From positions 62,001 to 126,000 of the forward strand of contig NZ_JAIBOA010000011.1 of assembly GCF_019458805.1 (NCBI RefSeq): 64,000 nt of DNA, read 5' to 3'. The translations under genes and the position numbers were made by a program. Shown piece after piece: positions 24,970-33,345 of this stretch. Origin of the DNA: Actinomadura parmotrematis. Its GTDB lineage: Bacteria; Actinomycetota; Actinomycetes; Streptosporangiales; Streptosporangiaceae. The stretch's first letter is position 1. Every line of letters starts with the position of its first letter. The notes beneath the pieces are model-generated. The model had not been told where the DNA came from and did no database searches. It saw only the letters and a program-made list of their open reading frames with translations.

Positions 24970-26184
24970 TCAGCCCGAGGGCGCCGGCGCCGGGTTCTCG
25001 GTCGGCGCGGGCGTCTCGGCTCCGGCCGGCGGGTCCGAGGGCTCGGCGGGCGGCGTCTCCTCGGCCGGCGGCTCGCTCGTCGCGGGCGGCTCCGCCGGCG
25101 CGGAGGTGTCCGGCGGGTCCGCCGGCGCGGACGGCTCGGACGGCTCGCTCGCCGCGGGCGGCTCGGCGGGCGCCGGAGCGCTGCCGGTGCCGTTGCTCGG
25201 CGGCGGCGCGGCCACACCGCCACCGCCGTCGCCGCCCTGCGCGGGCGCGCCGCCGCCGGGCGCGGACGGCGGCGCCGAGGCCGTCGCGGACACGGGGTCC
25301 CCGCCGTCCTCCTGGGCGGCGGTGCCCTGCACCGTCGCCGGGCCGTTCGGGGCGGGCGTCCGCGCGGTGCCGACCGGCGCGGCCGAGGTCTGCTGCGCGG
25401 TCGCGGCGTCGCTCTCGCCGGAGGTCGGCGTCGCCGCGCCCACCCCGACGCCGCGCGCCGCCGGCCAGGAGGCGAGCAGCCCGACGGCCGCGACCACCGA
25501 GGCGGCGATCCCGGCGGCGGCCGCGAAGCCCTTGGACAGCCCGCGCCGCGCCCGCGCCACCGGTACCGGCGGCCGGCCGATGACGACGAGCGGCGCCGGC
25601 GCGGTGAGGGCCGCGAGCGGCTGCTGCGCCCCGTCCTCACCGAGGGCGAGCACCCGCTCGCGCAGCCACGCCGGCGCGCGGTCGGGCGCGCGGCGGGCGA
25701 GCAGCTGCGGCAGCCGGCCCTTCTCGAACGCCGTGATGAGCTCCAGGTCGGCGCCGGTCGCGCCGCGCATGAGGATGTCGAGGACGCCGCGCTCCAGCCG
25801 CGTGCGGGCGGCGTGCAGCATGTCGCGGGCGGTGTCGGGGGCGACGCCGAGCACGCGGGCGATGTCGCCCGGCTCCAGCCAGTCGCCGGCCCAGAGCAGC
25901 AGCGCCTCGCGGTGGTCGGCGCGCAGGGCCGACGCCGCGCGCACCAGCGCGTCGCCGTCGCCGGTGCCGAACGCCGCGCCGTCGAACGCGCCGCGGTCGG
26001 TGCAGGCCGAGCGCGACAGCGAGTACAGCCACAGCACGCTGTCACCGCGCGGGGGATGGCGGACGGCCGCGGCGAACGCGTCGGTGACCGCCGCCGCCGC
26101 CTGCGCGTCGCCGAGCAGCGACCAGCAGTGCGCGTAGAGGCGGTCGGCGTGCGCGTCGTAGAGCGAGCCCAGGTCTCCGCGCAT
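24970..26184 (-). CDS. Sigma-70-like protein with membrane helix and Pro-rich extracellular tail
   Basis: A 404-aa protein. Residues about 1-140 resemble ECF sigma regions 2 and 4 (LGSLYDAHADRLYAHCWSLLGD...LRADHREALLLWAGDWLEPGDIARVLGVAPDTARDMLHAARTRLER). A linker follows, one membrane helix (about 217-240) and a ~150-residue Pro/Ala/Glu-rich tail that would be outside. A sigma-like domain anchored by its own C-terminus occurs in actinomycetes and suggests control by proteolysis or sequestration. The start ATG 26184 has GGAGG at good distance. No separate anti-sigma gene is adjacent. Confidence 0.75.
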   Translation of the reverse strand: MRGDLGSLYDAHADRLYAHCWSLLGDAQAAAAVTDAFAAAVRHPPRGDSVLWLYSLSRSACTDRGAFDGAAFGTGDGDALVRAASALRADHREALLLWAGDWLEPGDIARVLGVAPDTARDMLHAARTRLERGVLDILMRGATGADLELITAFEKGRLPQLLARRAPDRAPAWLRERVLALGEDGAQQPLAALTAPAPLVVIGRPPVPVARARRGLSKGFAAAAGIAASVVAAVGLLASWPAARGVGVGAATPTSGESDAATAQQTSAAPVGTARTPAPNGPATVQGTAAQEDGGDPVSATASAPPSAPGGGAPAQGGDGGGGVAAPPPSNGTGSAPAPAEPPAASEPSEPSAPADPPDTSAPAEPPATSEPPAEETPPAEPSDPPAGAETPAPTENPAPAPSG

Positions 26185-26300
26185 GTGACCTCCGGACAGA
26201 GTGGGGGGAATGGGGACTCTAGTGCAGTCTGCCAACGAAGGCGACGAGCGTGGCTAATTCCAGCAATCAACGACAAATTTTCCGGCTGCGACCGGATTGC

Positions 26301-26313
26301 TGAACCGGATCAG
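26301..26313. promoter_or_regulatory. Operator-like motif upstream of egtA
   Basis: TGAACCGGATCAG lies 45 nt before egtA. It fits TGAACCGNNTCAG, the unit repeated three times before the lacI-type gene at 34.3 kb, and differs from the first of those units at one base. A shared regulator is possible but unproven. Confidence 0.35.
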
Positions 26314-26357
26314 CTGGGAAGCATGGACACCGTTGTCTGATCTAGGGGGCTCCACGC

Positions 26358-27560
26358 ATGTCCCGGCTGACCGCGGACGCGGTCTACCAGTACATCCACG
26401 GCATCTGCTTCAAGAAGGGGCCGCCCGGCGCGGTCGGCGCCGAGACCGAGTGGTTCGTGACGCGCCGCGGCGACCCGTCCGCGCACGTGCCCGCCGCCCG
26501 CGTCCGCGCGCTGGTGGAGAACGCCGGCCCGCCGCCCGCGGGCAGCGCGGTCACCTACGAGCCGGGCGGGCAGCTCGAACTGAGCTCGGTCCCGTTCCCC
26601 GACCTCGCCGGCGTGCACCGCGGCCTCGGCGCCGACATCGCGCACGTGCGGGCCGCGCTCGCGCCGGCGGGCCTGGACCTCGCCGGGCACGGCGTCGACC
26701 CGCTGCGGCGCCCGCTGTTCCAGGCCGAGCACCCGCGCTACCACTGCATGCGCGACTACTTCGACGCCAGCGGGTTCGCGTCCGCGGGCCTCGCCATGAT
26801 GTGCTCGACGGCGTCGGTGCAGGTCTGCCTGGACATCGGCGCCGACGACGCGGACGCCCTGCGCCGCTGGCGCCTCGTCCACGCGCTCGGTCCCGTCCTG
26901 GTCGCCGCGTTCGCCAACTCGCCGTGCCACCAGGGCCGCCGCACCGGCCTGCGCTCCTCGCGGCAGGGCGTCTGGGCCGACCTCGACCCGTGCCGCACGC
27001 TGCCCGTCCTCGGCCCGGACGGCGGCGACCCGGCCGAGGAGTGGACCCGGTACGCCCTCGACGCCCGCGTCATGGTCGTGCACACCAAGGACGGCCGCTG
27101 GATCGCCGACCCCGGCATGACGTTCGGGTCCTGGCTCGGCAAGGGCGAGCCCGACCTGACCGACCTGGAGTACCACCTGTCGACGCTGTTCCCGCCCGTC
27201 CGCCCGCGCGGCTGGCTGGAGCTGCGGATGATCGACGCGCTGCCGGGGCGGTACTGGCCGGTCCCGGTGGCGGTCGCGACGGCGCTCCTGGAGGACCCGG
27301 CCGCCACCGCGGCGGCCGAGGCCGCGGTGGATCCCGTCGCGGACGCCTGGACGGCCGCCGCCCGCGACGCGCTCGCCGATCCGGCGCTCGCCCGCGCGGC
27401 CCGCGCCTGCTTCACCGCCGCCCTGGACGCGCTGCCCCGGCTCGGCGCGGCCGGCCTCGCGCCGCTCGTCCAGGAGTACACCGACCGCTACGTGGCACGG
27501 GGCCGCTGCCCCGCCGACGACGACGAGGGGGACCAGGCATGGCCGACGCGGCACGCGTGA
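26358..27560 (+). CDS. egtA: Ergothioneine biosynthesis glutamate-cysteine ligase EgtA
   Basis: A 400-aa glutamate-cysteine ligase of the GCS2/EgtA type. GAETEWFVTRRGDP, VTYEPGGQLELSSVPFPDL, the HPRYHCMRDYFD segment and ANSPCHQGRRTGLRSSRQGVWADLDP are characteristic. It makes gamma-glutamylcysteine, the sulfur donor for EgtB. First gene of egtABCD; its 3' end overlaps egtB by 22 nt. An operator-like 13-mer lies 45 nt upstream. Confidence 0.92.
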   Translation: MSRLTADAVYQYIHGICFKKGPPGAVGAETEWFVTRRGDPSAHVPAARVRALVENAGPPPAGSAVTYEPGGQLELSSVPFPDLAGVHRGLGADIAHVRAALAPAGLDLAGHGVDPLRRPLFQAEHPRYHCMRDYFDASGFASAGLAMMCSTASVQVCLDIGADDADALRRWRLVHALGPVLVAAFANSPCHQGRRTGLRSSRQGVWADLDPCRTLPVLGPDGGDPAEEWTRYALDARVMVVHTKDGRWIADPGMTFGSWLGKGEPDLTDLEYHLSTLFPPVRPRGWLELRMIDALPGRYWPVPVAVATALLEDPAATAAAEAAVDPVADAWTAAARDALADPALARAARACFTAALDALPRLGAAGLAPLVQEYTDRYVARGRCPADDDEGDQAWPTRHA

Positions 27561-28870
27561 ACGAGAGGGACGAGCGGGCGCTGAAGGAGTTCATCGCGGG
27601 CGCCCTCGGCGGCGCCCGCGACCGCAGCCACGGCCTCACCACCGGCGTCCTGGACGACGCGGCGCTGGTGGCGCAGGTGTCGCCGCTGATGTCGCCGCTC
27701 GTCTGGGACCTCGCGCACATCGGCAACTACGAGGAGCTCTGGCTGCTCCGCGCCGCCGGCGGGGCCGCCGCGATGCGGCCCGAGATCGACGGCCTGTACG
27801 ACGCGTTCGAGCACCCGCGCGCGACGCGCCCGTCCCTGCCGCTGCTGCCGCCCGCCGAGGCCGCCGCCTACCTCGCCACCGTCCGCGCCAGGGTGCTGGA
27901 CTCCCTGGACGCGGCCCGCTTCGAGGGCGGCGGCCCCCTCACCGACGGCGGCTTCGTCTACGGGATGGTCGTGCAGCACGAGCACATGCACGACGAGACC
28001 ATGCTCGCCACCCACCAGCTCCGCAAGGACGGCCCGGCGCTGCTCGACCCGCCCGCCCCGGCCGGCGAGGCGCGCCCCGCCCCGCTCGGCGAGGTGCTCG
28101 TCCCGGCCGGGCCGTTCGTCATGGGCACCTCCGACGACCCCTGGGCCCACGACAACGAGCGGCCGGGCCACCTCGTCGAGGTGCCGGCCTTCCGCATCGA
28201 CGCCGAGCCCGTCAGCAACGCCGACTACCTGGCGTTCATGGAGGCGGGCGGCTACGACGACCCGCGGTGGTGGACGGACGCGGGGTGGGAGTGGCGCACG
28301 AGCGGCGGCAAGCGCGCCCCCGGTTTCTGGACGCGCGAGGGCGGCGGCTGGACGCGCCGCCGCTTCGGGCACGTCGAGCCGGTCCCGCCGGGCGAGGCCG
28401 TCCAGCACGTCTGCTGGTACGAGGCCGACGCCTACGCCCGCTGGGCCGGCAAGCGGCTGCCGACCGAGGCCGAGTGGGAGAAGGCCGCCGCCTGGGATCC
28501 CGCCGCCCAGCGCTCCCGCCGCTACCCCTGGGGCGACGACTACGAGGAGGGCCGCGCCAACCTCGGCCAGCGCGCCCACCGCCCGTCCGAGGCGGGCGCC
28601 CACCCCGGCGGCGCCTCCGCCTACGGCGTGCGCCGCATGCTCGGCGACGTGTGGGAGTGGACGTCCAGCGACTTCACCGGCTACCCGGGGTTCCGGTCCT
28701 TCCCCTACAAGGAGTACTCGGAGGTGTTCTTCGGACCGGAGTACAAGGTGCTGCGGGGCGGGTCGTGGGCGACGCATCCGACGGCCGTCCGCACCACGTT
28801 CCGCAACTGGGACTACCCGATCCGGCGGCAGATCTTCGCCGGGTTCCGGTGCGCCCGGGACGCCGCCTGA
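27539..28870 (+). CDS. egtB: Ergothioneine sulfoxide synthase EgtB
   Basis: A 443-aa non-haem iron enzyme. The N-terminal DinB-like domain carries the iron ligands: the His of DLAHIGNYEE (about residue 60) and two His in QHEHMHDE (about 145-152). The C-terminal formylglycine-generating-enzyme-like domain is clear from VPAGPFVMGTS, NADYLAFMEAGGY, GKRLPTEAEWEKAA and GDVWEWTSSDF to RCARD. EgtB joins gamma-glutamylcysteine to hercynine with O2 to give the sulfoxide. Start ATG 27539 lies inside egtA. Confidence 0.95.
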   Translation: MADAARVNERDERALKEFIAGALGGARDRSHGLTTGVLDDAALVAQVSPLMSPLVWDLAHIGNYEELWLLRAAGGAAAMRPEIDGLYDAFEHPRATRPSLPLLPPAEAAAYLATVRARVLDSLDAARFEGGGPLTDGGFVYGMVVQHEHMHDETMLATHQLRKDGPALLDPPAPAGEARPAPLGEVLVPAGPFVMGTSDDPWAHDNERPGHLVEVPAFRIDAEPVSNADYLAFMEAGGYDDPRWWTDAGWEWRTSGGKRAPGFWTREGGGWTRRRFGHVEPVPPGEAVQHVCWYEADAYARWAGKRLPTEAEWEKAAAWDPAAQRSRRYPWGDDYEEGRANLGQRAHRPSEAGAHPGGASAYGVRRMLGDVWEWTSSDFTGYPGFRSFPYKEYSEVFFGPEYKVLRGGSWATHPTAVRTTFRNWDYPIRRQIFAGFRCARDAA

Positions 28871-29610
28871 TGTGCCGCCACGTCGGCTACCTCGGCCCCG
28901 AGATCACGCTGCACGAGCTGATGTACGGGGGGACGCACTCGCTGGAGCACCAGTCGTACGCGCCGCGCATGACGCAGGGCAACCTGCTGAACGCCGACGG
29001 GTTCGGCGTCGGCTGGTACCCCGGCGGGGCGGCCGCGCCCGTCCGGTTCCGGCGCGCGCAGCCGATCTGGACCGACCAGTCCTTCCGGGAGATCGCCGCG
29101 ACGGTCGCCGCCGGCTGCGCCGTCGCGGCGGTCCGGTCGGCGACCAGCGGGTTCCCGGTGGACGAGTCGTGCGCCCAGCCGCTCCGCGCCGGCGCCCGCC
29201 TGTTCAGCCACAACGGCAAGGTCGAGGGCTTCGCCGGGGTCGAGGGCAAGCTCCGCGAGCTGGCCGGCGACCTCGCCGACGTCCCCGACGCGCGCGCCCC
29301 CGTCGACTCGGCGCTGCTGTTCGCGCTCGCCGCCCGCCATTGGCGCGAGGGCGCCGCGCTCGGCGACGGCCTCGCCGCCGTCGTGCGCGCCCTGGCGGGC
29401 CTCGCCCCCGGCCGCTACAACCTGCTCGCCGCCGACGGCACCGCGCTCGCCGCCACCACCTGGGGCGACTCGCTGTTCGTCCGCTCCGCCGGCGGCGCGA
29501 CCACGCTCGCGTCCGAGCCGCTGGACGACGGCCCCGGCTGGCGGGCCGTCCCCGACCGCTCGCTCGTCACCGCCGGCCCCGCCACCGGCGTCGCGATCAC
29601 CCCGCTCTGA
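28870..29610 (+). CDS. egtC: Gamma-glutamyl hercynylcysteine sulfoxide amidohydrolase EgtC
   Basis: A 246-aa class II glutamine-amidotransferase-like hydrolase. After Met removal, Cys2 (MCRHVGYLG) is the N-terminal nucleophile; NADGFGVGWYPGG and SHNGKVEGF are the other family signatures. It removes the glutamyl group from the EgtB product. The ATG overlaps the egtB stop by one base (TGATG). Confidence 0.93.
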   Translation: MCRHVGYLGPEITLHELMYGGTHSLEHQSYAPRMTQGNLLNADGFGVGWYPGGAAAPVRFRRAQPIWTDQSFREIAATVAAGCAVAAVRSATSGFPVDESCAQPLRAGARLFSHNGKVEGFAGVEGKLRELAGDLADVPDARAPVDSALLFALAARHWREGAALGDGLAAVVRALAGLAPGRYNLLAADGTALAATTWGDSLFVRSAGGATTLASEPLDDGPGWRAVPDRSLVTAGPATGVAITPL

Positions 29611-29621
29611 GGAGGGCTCCC

Positions 29622-30572
29622 ATGGACCGCTACCTGACCCCCGACGACCTGGCCAAATCGCTGCGCCAGGACGTCCACGACGGCCTGACCGCGACACCGA
29701 AGACGCTGCCGCCCAAGTGGTTCTACGACGAGCGCGGCAGCGAGCTGTTCGAGCGGATCACCGCGCTGGAGGAGTACTACCCGACCCGCCGCGAGCGCGA
29801 GATCCTCACCGCCCGCGCCCCCGACGTCGCCCGGCTCACCGGCGCCCGCACCCTGCTGGAGCTCGGCGCCGGGTCGGGCGAGAAGACCCGGCTGCTGCTG
29901 GACGCCCTCGCCGCCACCCTGGAGACCTACGTGCCGGTGGACGTGAGCGGCGACTTCCTGGAGGGGGCCGCCGCCGCGCTCGCCGCCGACCACCCCGCGA
30001 TCACCGTGCGGCCCGTCGTCGCCGACTACGAGCGCCACCTCGCGCTGCTGCCCGGCGGGGAGCGGCGCCTCGTCGCGTTCCTCGGCGGCACCCTCGGCAA
30101 CATGCCGCCCGCCGAGCGGGTCGCGTTCCTCGGCGGGATCCGCGCCACCATGCGCGACGGCGACGCGCTGCTGGTCGGCGCCGACCTGGTCAAGGACCCC
30201 GCCCGGCTGGTCCGCGCCTACGACGACGCCGGGGGCGTCACCGCCGAGTTCGACCGCAACGTCCTGCACGTCGTCAACCGCGAGCTGGACGCCGACTTCG
30301 ACGTGGACGCCTTCGAGCACGTCGCGGTCTGGAACGCCGCCGAGGAGTGGATCGAGATGCGGCTGCGCTCCACCACCGACCAGCGTGTCCGCGTCGGCGA
30401 GCTCGACCTGGACGTCGACTTCGACGCGGGCGAGGAGATGCGCACCGAGATCTCCGCCAAGTTCCGCCCCGAACGCCTGCGCACCGAACTCGCCTCCGCC
30501 GGCCTCTCCGTCACCGAACTCTGGACCGACCCCGCCGGCGACTTCTCCCTCACCCTCGCTGCACCTGCCTGA
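29622..30572 (+). CDS. egtD: Histidine N-alpha-methyltransferase EgtD
   Basis: A 316-aa SAM methyltransferase of the DUF2260/EgtD type: PPKWFYDERGSELFERITALEEYYPTRRE at the N-terminus, the SAM motif LLELGAGSGEKT (about residue 82), FLGGTLGNMPP and the C-terminal EEMRTEISAKF. It trimethylates histidine to hercynine, the first committed precursor. SD GAGGAGGG precedes ATG 29622. No egtE (PLP C-S lyase) follows; the operon ends in hairpins and a 101-nt repeat. Confidence 0.93.
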   Translation: MDRYLTPDDLAKSLRQDVHDGLTATPKTLPPKWFYDERGSELFERITALEEYYPTRREREILTARAPDVARLTGARTLLELGAGSGEKTRLLLDALAATLETYVPVDVSGDFLEGAAAALAADHPAITVRPVVADYERHLALLPGGERRLVAFLGGTLGNMPPAERVAFLGGIRATMRDGDALLVGADLVKDPARLVRAYDDAGGVTAEFDRNVLHVVNRELDADFDVDAFEHVAVWNAAEEWIEMRLRSTTDQRVRVGELDLDVDFDAGEEMRTEISAKFRPERLRTELASAGLSVTELWTDPAGDFSLTLAAPA

Positions 30573-30585
30573 GCCCCGGCCCGAA

Positions 30586-30690
30586 GCACTCGCCTGGCGG
30601 CTCGCACTTCGACCGTGCCTTGGGCGAGTGCGACATCGCTTCGCGATCTGACCGCGCGGGGCTCGCCTGCGGCGTCGCCCCGCGCGGTCA
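30586..30690. terminator. Cluster of hairpins after egtD
   Basis: Three inverted repeats lie in the 160-nt gap: GCACTCGCC/GGCGAGTGC (30586-30594 with 30623-30631), ATCGC-TTC-GCGAT around 30635-30647, and a perfect 14-bp stem TGACCGCGCGGGGC (30649-30662 with 30677-30690). They probably terminate the egt transcript. I see no gene here. Confidence 0.55.
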
Positions 30691-30731
30691 GGTAACGCAC
30701 TCGCGCGCGGGGCGGGGTCGTCGCGCGAGGT

Positions 30732-30832
30732 GACTCCCCGGTCACCGTTCGTTGACTTGCGGCGTGTTGGCCAATGGGAGCGCTCCCATAGGCCAACACG
30801 CCGCATCTCGACGTTGGGTGACCGGAGGGTCA
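30732..30832. repeat. 101-nt structured repeat, copy 3
   Basis: Outer motif at 30732-30744 (GACT in place of GACC), hairpin at 30751-30812, outer motif at 30820-30832. The hairpin is almost fully palindromic: the loop region forms ATGGGAGC/GCTCCCAT, so there is hardly any unpaired loop. The convergent SGNH lipoprotein gene ends exactly at the edge: its TGA stop (30832-30830) is the end of the right GGTCA. Confidence 0.85.
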
Positions 30833-31576
30833 GGGGGTGCGGGAGGGGCGGGCGAGGTTCAGGCGGCGGAGGTCGGCGGCGAGGCGGGAGGCGAGGTAGC
30901 GGTGCCCGGCGTTGGTCGGGTGGGTGCGGTCGGGCTTGATGTAGCCGGGCGCGTTGCCGGTGCCGAGGGACCGGTCGCCGGTGATCCACTTCTCGGCGAG
31001 GGGGTCGACGAACGGGACGCCCTCCGCCGCCGCCAGCCGCTTCAGGCCGTCGCGGACGGCGAGCGCCGTCGCGGGCGGGTGGCCGTCGCCCCACATCGGG
31101 CCGATGAGCAGCCGCCGCGTCCCCGGCCAGCGCTGCTTCGCGCGCTCCAGCACCTCGCGGGCGTTCGCCAGCACCGCCGGCAGCGCGGCGTGCACGTCGT
31201 TGTGGCCGCCCGCGACGACCAGCAGGTCGGGCGCGGGACGCCAGCCGAGCTGGCTCTCGAACATCTGCCCGAAGTCCTGCCGGGGCCGGGTCGTGCCGGG
31301 CGAGACGAAGCCGGTGCCCGCCCGCCCGCCGAGGACCACCTGCCAGCCGAGCAGCCGCGCCGTCCCCGCCGCGTAGGTGTTCTCGGGCAGGGCGCCGCGC
31401 TCGCCCACGGTGTAGGAGTCGCCGAGGAACATCACCACCGGGGCCGTCGGCGCCGGCCGCGCCGTCGCCACCCGCGCCCGCGCGGGCGCGGAGCCCGTCA
31501 CCGCGGTGCACCCGGCCGCGGGCAGGCAGGCCAGCCCGGCGAGGACGAGGGGCAGCAGGGCACGGCGAGGGCGCAT
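30830..31576 (-). CDS. SGNH/GDSL-type hydrolase lipoprotein
   Basis: A 248-aa predicted lipoprotein. Residues 1-23 form a signal peptide ending in a lipobox (LPAAGC, Cys23). SGNH blocks are visible: GDSY (block I), the Gly of GGRAGTG (block II), GGHND (block III) and DRTHPTNAGH (block V, catalytic Asp and His). It probably removes acyl or acetyl groups from a surface polymer; the substrate is unknown. Its stop codon is provided by the adjacent 101-nt repeat. Confidence 0.82.
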   Translation of the reverse strand: MRPRRALLPLVLAGLACLPAAGCTAVTGSAPARARVATARPAPTAPVVMFLGDSYTVGERGALPENTYAAGTARLLGWQVVLGGRAGTGFVSPGTTRPRQDFGQMFESQLGWRPAPDLLVVAGGHNDVHAALPAVLANAREVLERAKQRWPGTRRLLIGPMWGDGHPPATALAVRDGLKRLAAAEGVPFVDPLAEKWITGDRSLGTGNAPGYIKPDRTHPTNAGHRYLASRLAADLRRLNLARPSRTP

Positions 31577-31652
31577 GGGGGACCACCGTCGGGGAAAAGG
31601 AGTGCGGGACGGCCGATTTTACTGTTCGGCCCGCCTCGTTCCGCGCGTTCGC

Positions 31653-32870
31653 ATGTGTCGCTTCGGTCCCGTTTTTCCATCGGCGGTCGTTAGCATCGCC
31701 GTCGTGGCGATCATCCTGGCGCTCACCGCCGCCGCCTCGGTCCTGGCGAGCCTGCTGCTCGTGCCCCGAACGCGGCCGCCGGACCCGGTCCCCGGCCGGG
31801 CGGTGCCGCCGCTCGCCGGGTTCGCCGCGGTGACCGCCCTCTTCTACCTGAACCAGGTGCTGTTCACCGTGTACGTCGCGCGCGTGCACGGCGGCGACCC
31901 CTCGTTCGTCGCCCGCTACCTGCCATCCGGCTGGTTCGCGCTCGCCGACCTGGACGGCCTGGCCCGGCACGTCCCGGCGCCCGGCCTGCTCGCCCCGACG
32001 GTGCTGCGCGTCCAGGCGTTCCTGGAGCTGCCGCTCGTGCTGCTGGCCTACGCGACCGTCGTGCGGTGGCTGGACGACGGCCTCTACCGGCGGCTGTTCG
32101 CGACGCCCGTGGTGTGGGCGGCGTCGGCGTCCTGGACGCTGACGTTCTGCCTGATCGAGGCCGAGCTGCGCAACCCCTGGACGGACGACGACATCGCGAT
32201 CCGGATCGTCTCGGGCGTCGTCACGCCGCTGCTGCTGAACCGGATGGCGCGGCGCGGCGGCCCGTCGCCCGCGTCCGCCTCCGTCGCCGGGCTGCTGCTG
32301 TTCACGGCCGCGACCTGGGCGCTCGGGCAGCTCGTGCTCACCCTCTACGACACCGCGCTGATCTACAACCTCGGCCACCTGGGCGGGCGGCTGCCCGGCG
32401 CGCTGGCCGCCGTGGCCGTCCTCGCGGTCGTCCTGCCGCTGCGGCGCCGCGTCCGCGCACCGGCGGACGGGGACGCCGGTCCCGGGCGGGCGGCCCTGGC
32501 GCTCGTCGCCGGCGGCTTAGGCCAGGGCCTCGCGCTGTTCTTCGTGCCCGCGCTGTCGGTCCGGTACGGCGTGCGGTTCGGCGCCGCGCCCTACCTGGTG
32601 ATGGTCGCGATCCTTCTGGCGACCGCCGCCGTGGCGACGCTGCGCGCGTCCCCCGGGCGCTTCCCGACCGCGCGGACGGCGGCGGGCGCCCTCGCGGGCG
32701 CGGCCGCCGCCTACGCGGCCGTCCGGCTCGTCACCGACCCCTACTACGAGGCCGGGCTGTTGCGCGGCCTCGCCGCCGGTTTCGCGGTGCTGGTCGCCGT
32801 CGCGGGAGTCAGGACTCCTCGTCGACGGGCCGCAGCTCGTCGGCGTAGCTCACCGACTGGCGGCGCATGA
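31653..32870 (+). CDS. Polytopic membrane protein, function unknown
   Basis: About 405 aa with roughly 10 hydrophobic segments (from AVVSIAVVAIILALTAAASVLASLLLV near the start to LLRGLAAGFAVLVAVAGV near the end) and short polar loops. No family recognised. The start is uncertain: ATG 31653, or GTG 31704, which follows a -10-like TTAGCAT (31690-31696) at leaderless distance. The Arg-rich C-terminus overlaps the convergent cysteine dioxygenase gene by 62 nt. Confidence 0.6.
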   Translation: MCRFGPVFPSAVVSIAVVAIILALTAAASVLASLLLVPRTRPPDPVPGRAVPPLAGFAAVTALFYLNQVLFTVYVARVHGGDPSFVARYLPSGWFALADLDGLARHVPAPGLLAPTVLRVQAFLELPLVLLAYATVVRWLDDGLYRRLFATPVVWAASASWTLTFCLIEAELRNPWTDDDIAIRIVSGVVTPLLLNRMARRGGPSPASASVAGLLLFTAATWALGQLVLTLYDTALIYNLGHLGGRLPGALAAVAVLAVVLPLRRRVRAPADGDAGPGRAALALVAGGLGQGLALFFVPALSVRYGVRFGAAPYLVMVAILLATAAVATLRASPGRFPTARTAAGALAGAAAAYAAVRLVTDPYYEAGLLRGLAAGFAVLVAVAGVRTPRRRAAARRRSSPTGGA

Positions 32871-33345
32871 CGCCGCCCTCGCTGATGGAGTACTGGCCGA
32901 GCCGCCAGAGCGGCGGCGAGTAGGCGTGGATCGACACCGAGGCGGCCGCCGAGCCCACCAGCCGGTGGATGTGCTCGGGGCCGAAGCAGAACGAGTCCCC
33001 CTCGCCGACCCGGACCTCCACGTGGTCGCCGCCGATGCGCGGGTTGTTCTCGCTGAGCTCGCCCGCGACGACCCGGACGGCGCCCGAGGAGACGTCGTGG
33101 TCGTGCCAGCCGGTGTCGTTCTCCGGCGTCCAGCAGAGCAGCCAGATGTCGACGTACTCGTCCCGGTACAGGGACGCGTAGTGGCGCTCGTCGTCGGAGA
33201 AGGCGACGTGCTGGCGCCAGAGGCCGGGCTCCTCGGCGAGGCGGTCCACCAGCTCCCGAAGCTCGTGCTTGCCGAGCGCGCGGGCGGGCAGGTCCGCCAG
33301 ACAGGAGACGCCACCGGTGGTCGGGGCCAGGACATCAGAGGTCAT
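32809..33345 (-). CDS. Cysteine dioxygenase-family cupin
   Basis: A 178-aa type I cysteine dioxygenase-like protein. Iron ligands are visible as H81-D-H83 in GWHDHDVSSGAV and a third His in GPEHIHRL (about 125-127). RDEYVDIWLLCWTPENDTGWHDH follows bacterial CDO. The reaction is oxidation of cysteine (or a related thiol) to a sulfinate. ATG 33345 overlaps the 3' end of the upstream amidohydrolase gene by 11 nt, so the two are coupled; a related thiol substrate cannot be excluded. Confidence 0.8.
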   Translation of the reverse strand: MTSDVLAPTTGGVSCLADLPARALGKHELRELVDRLAEEPGLWRQHVAFSDDERHYASLYRDEYVDIWLLCWTPENDTGWHDHDVSSGAVRVVAGELSENNPRIGGDHVEVRVGEGDSFCFGPEHIHRLVGSAAASVSIHAYSPPLWRLGQYSISEGGVMRRQSVSYADELRPVDEES

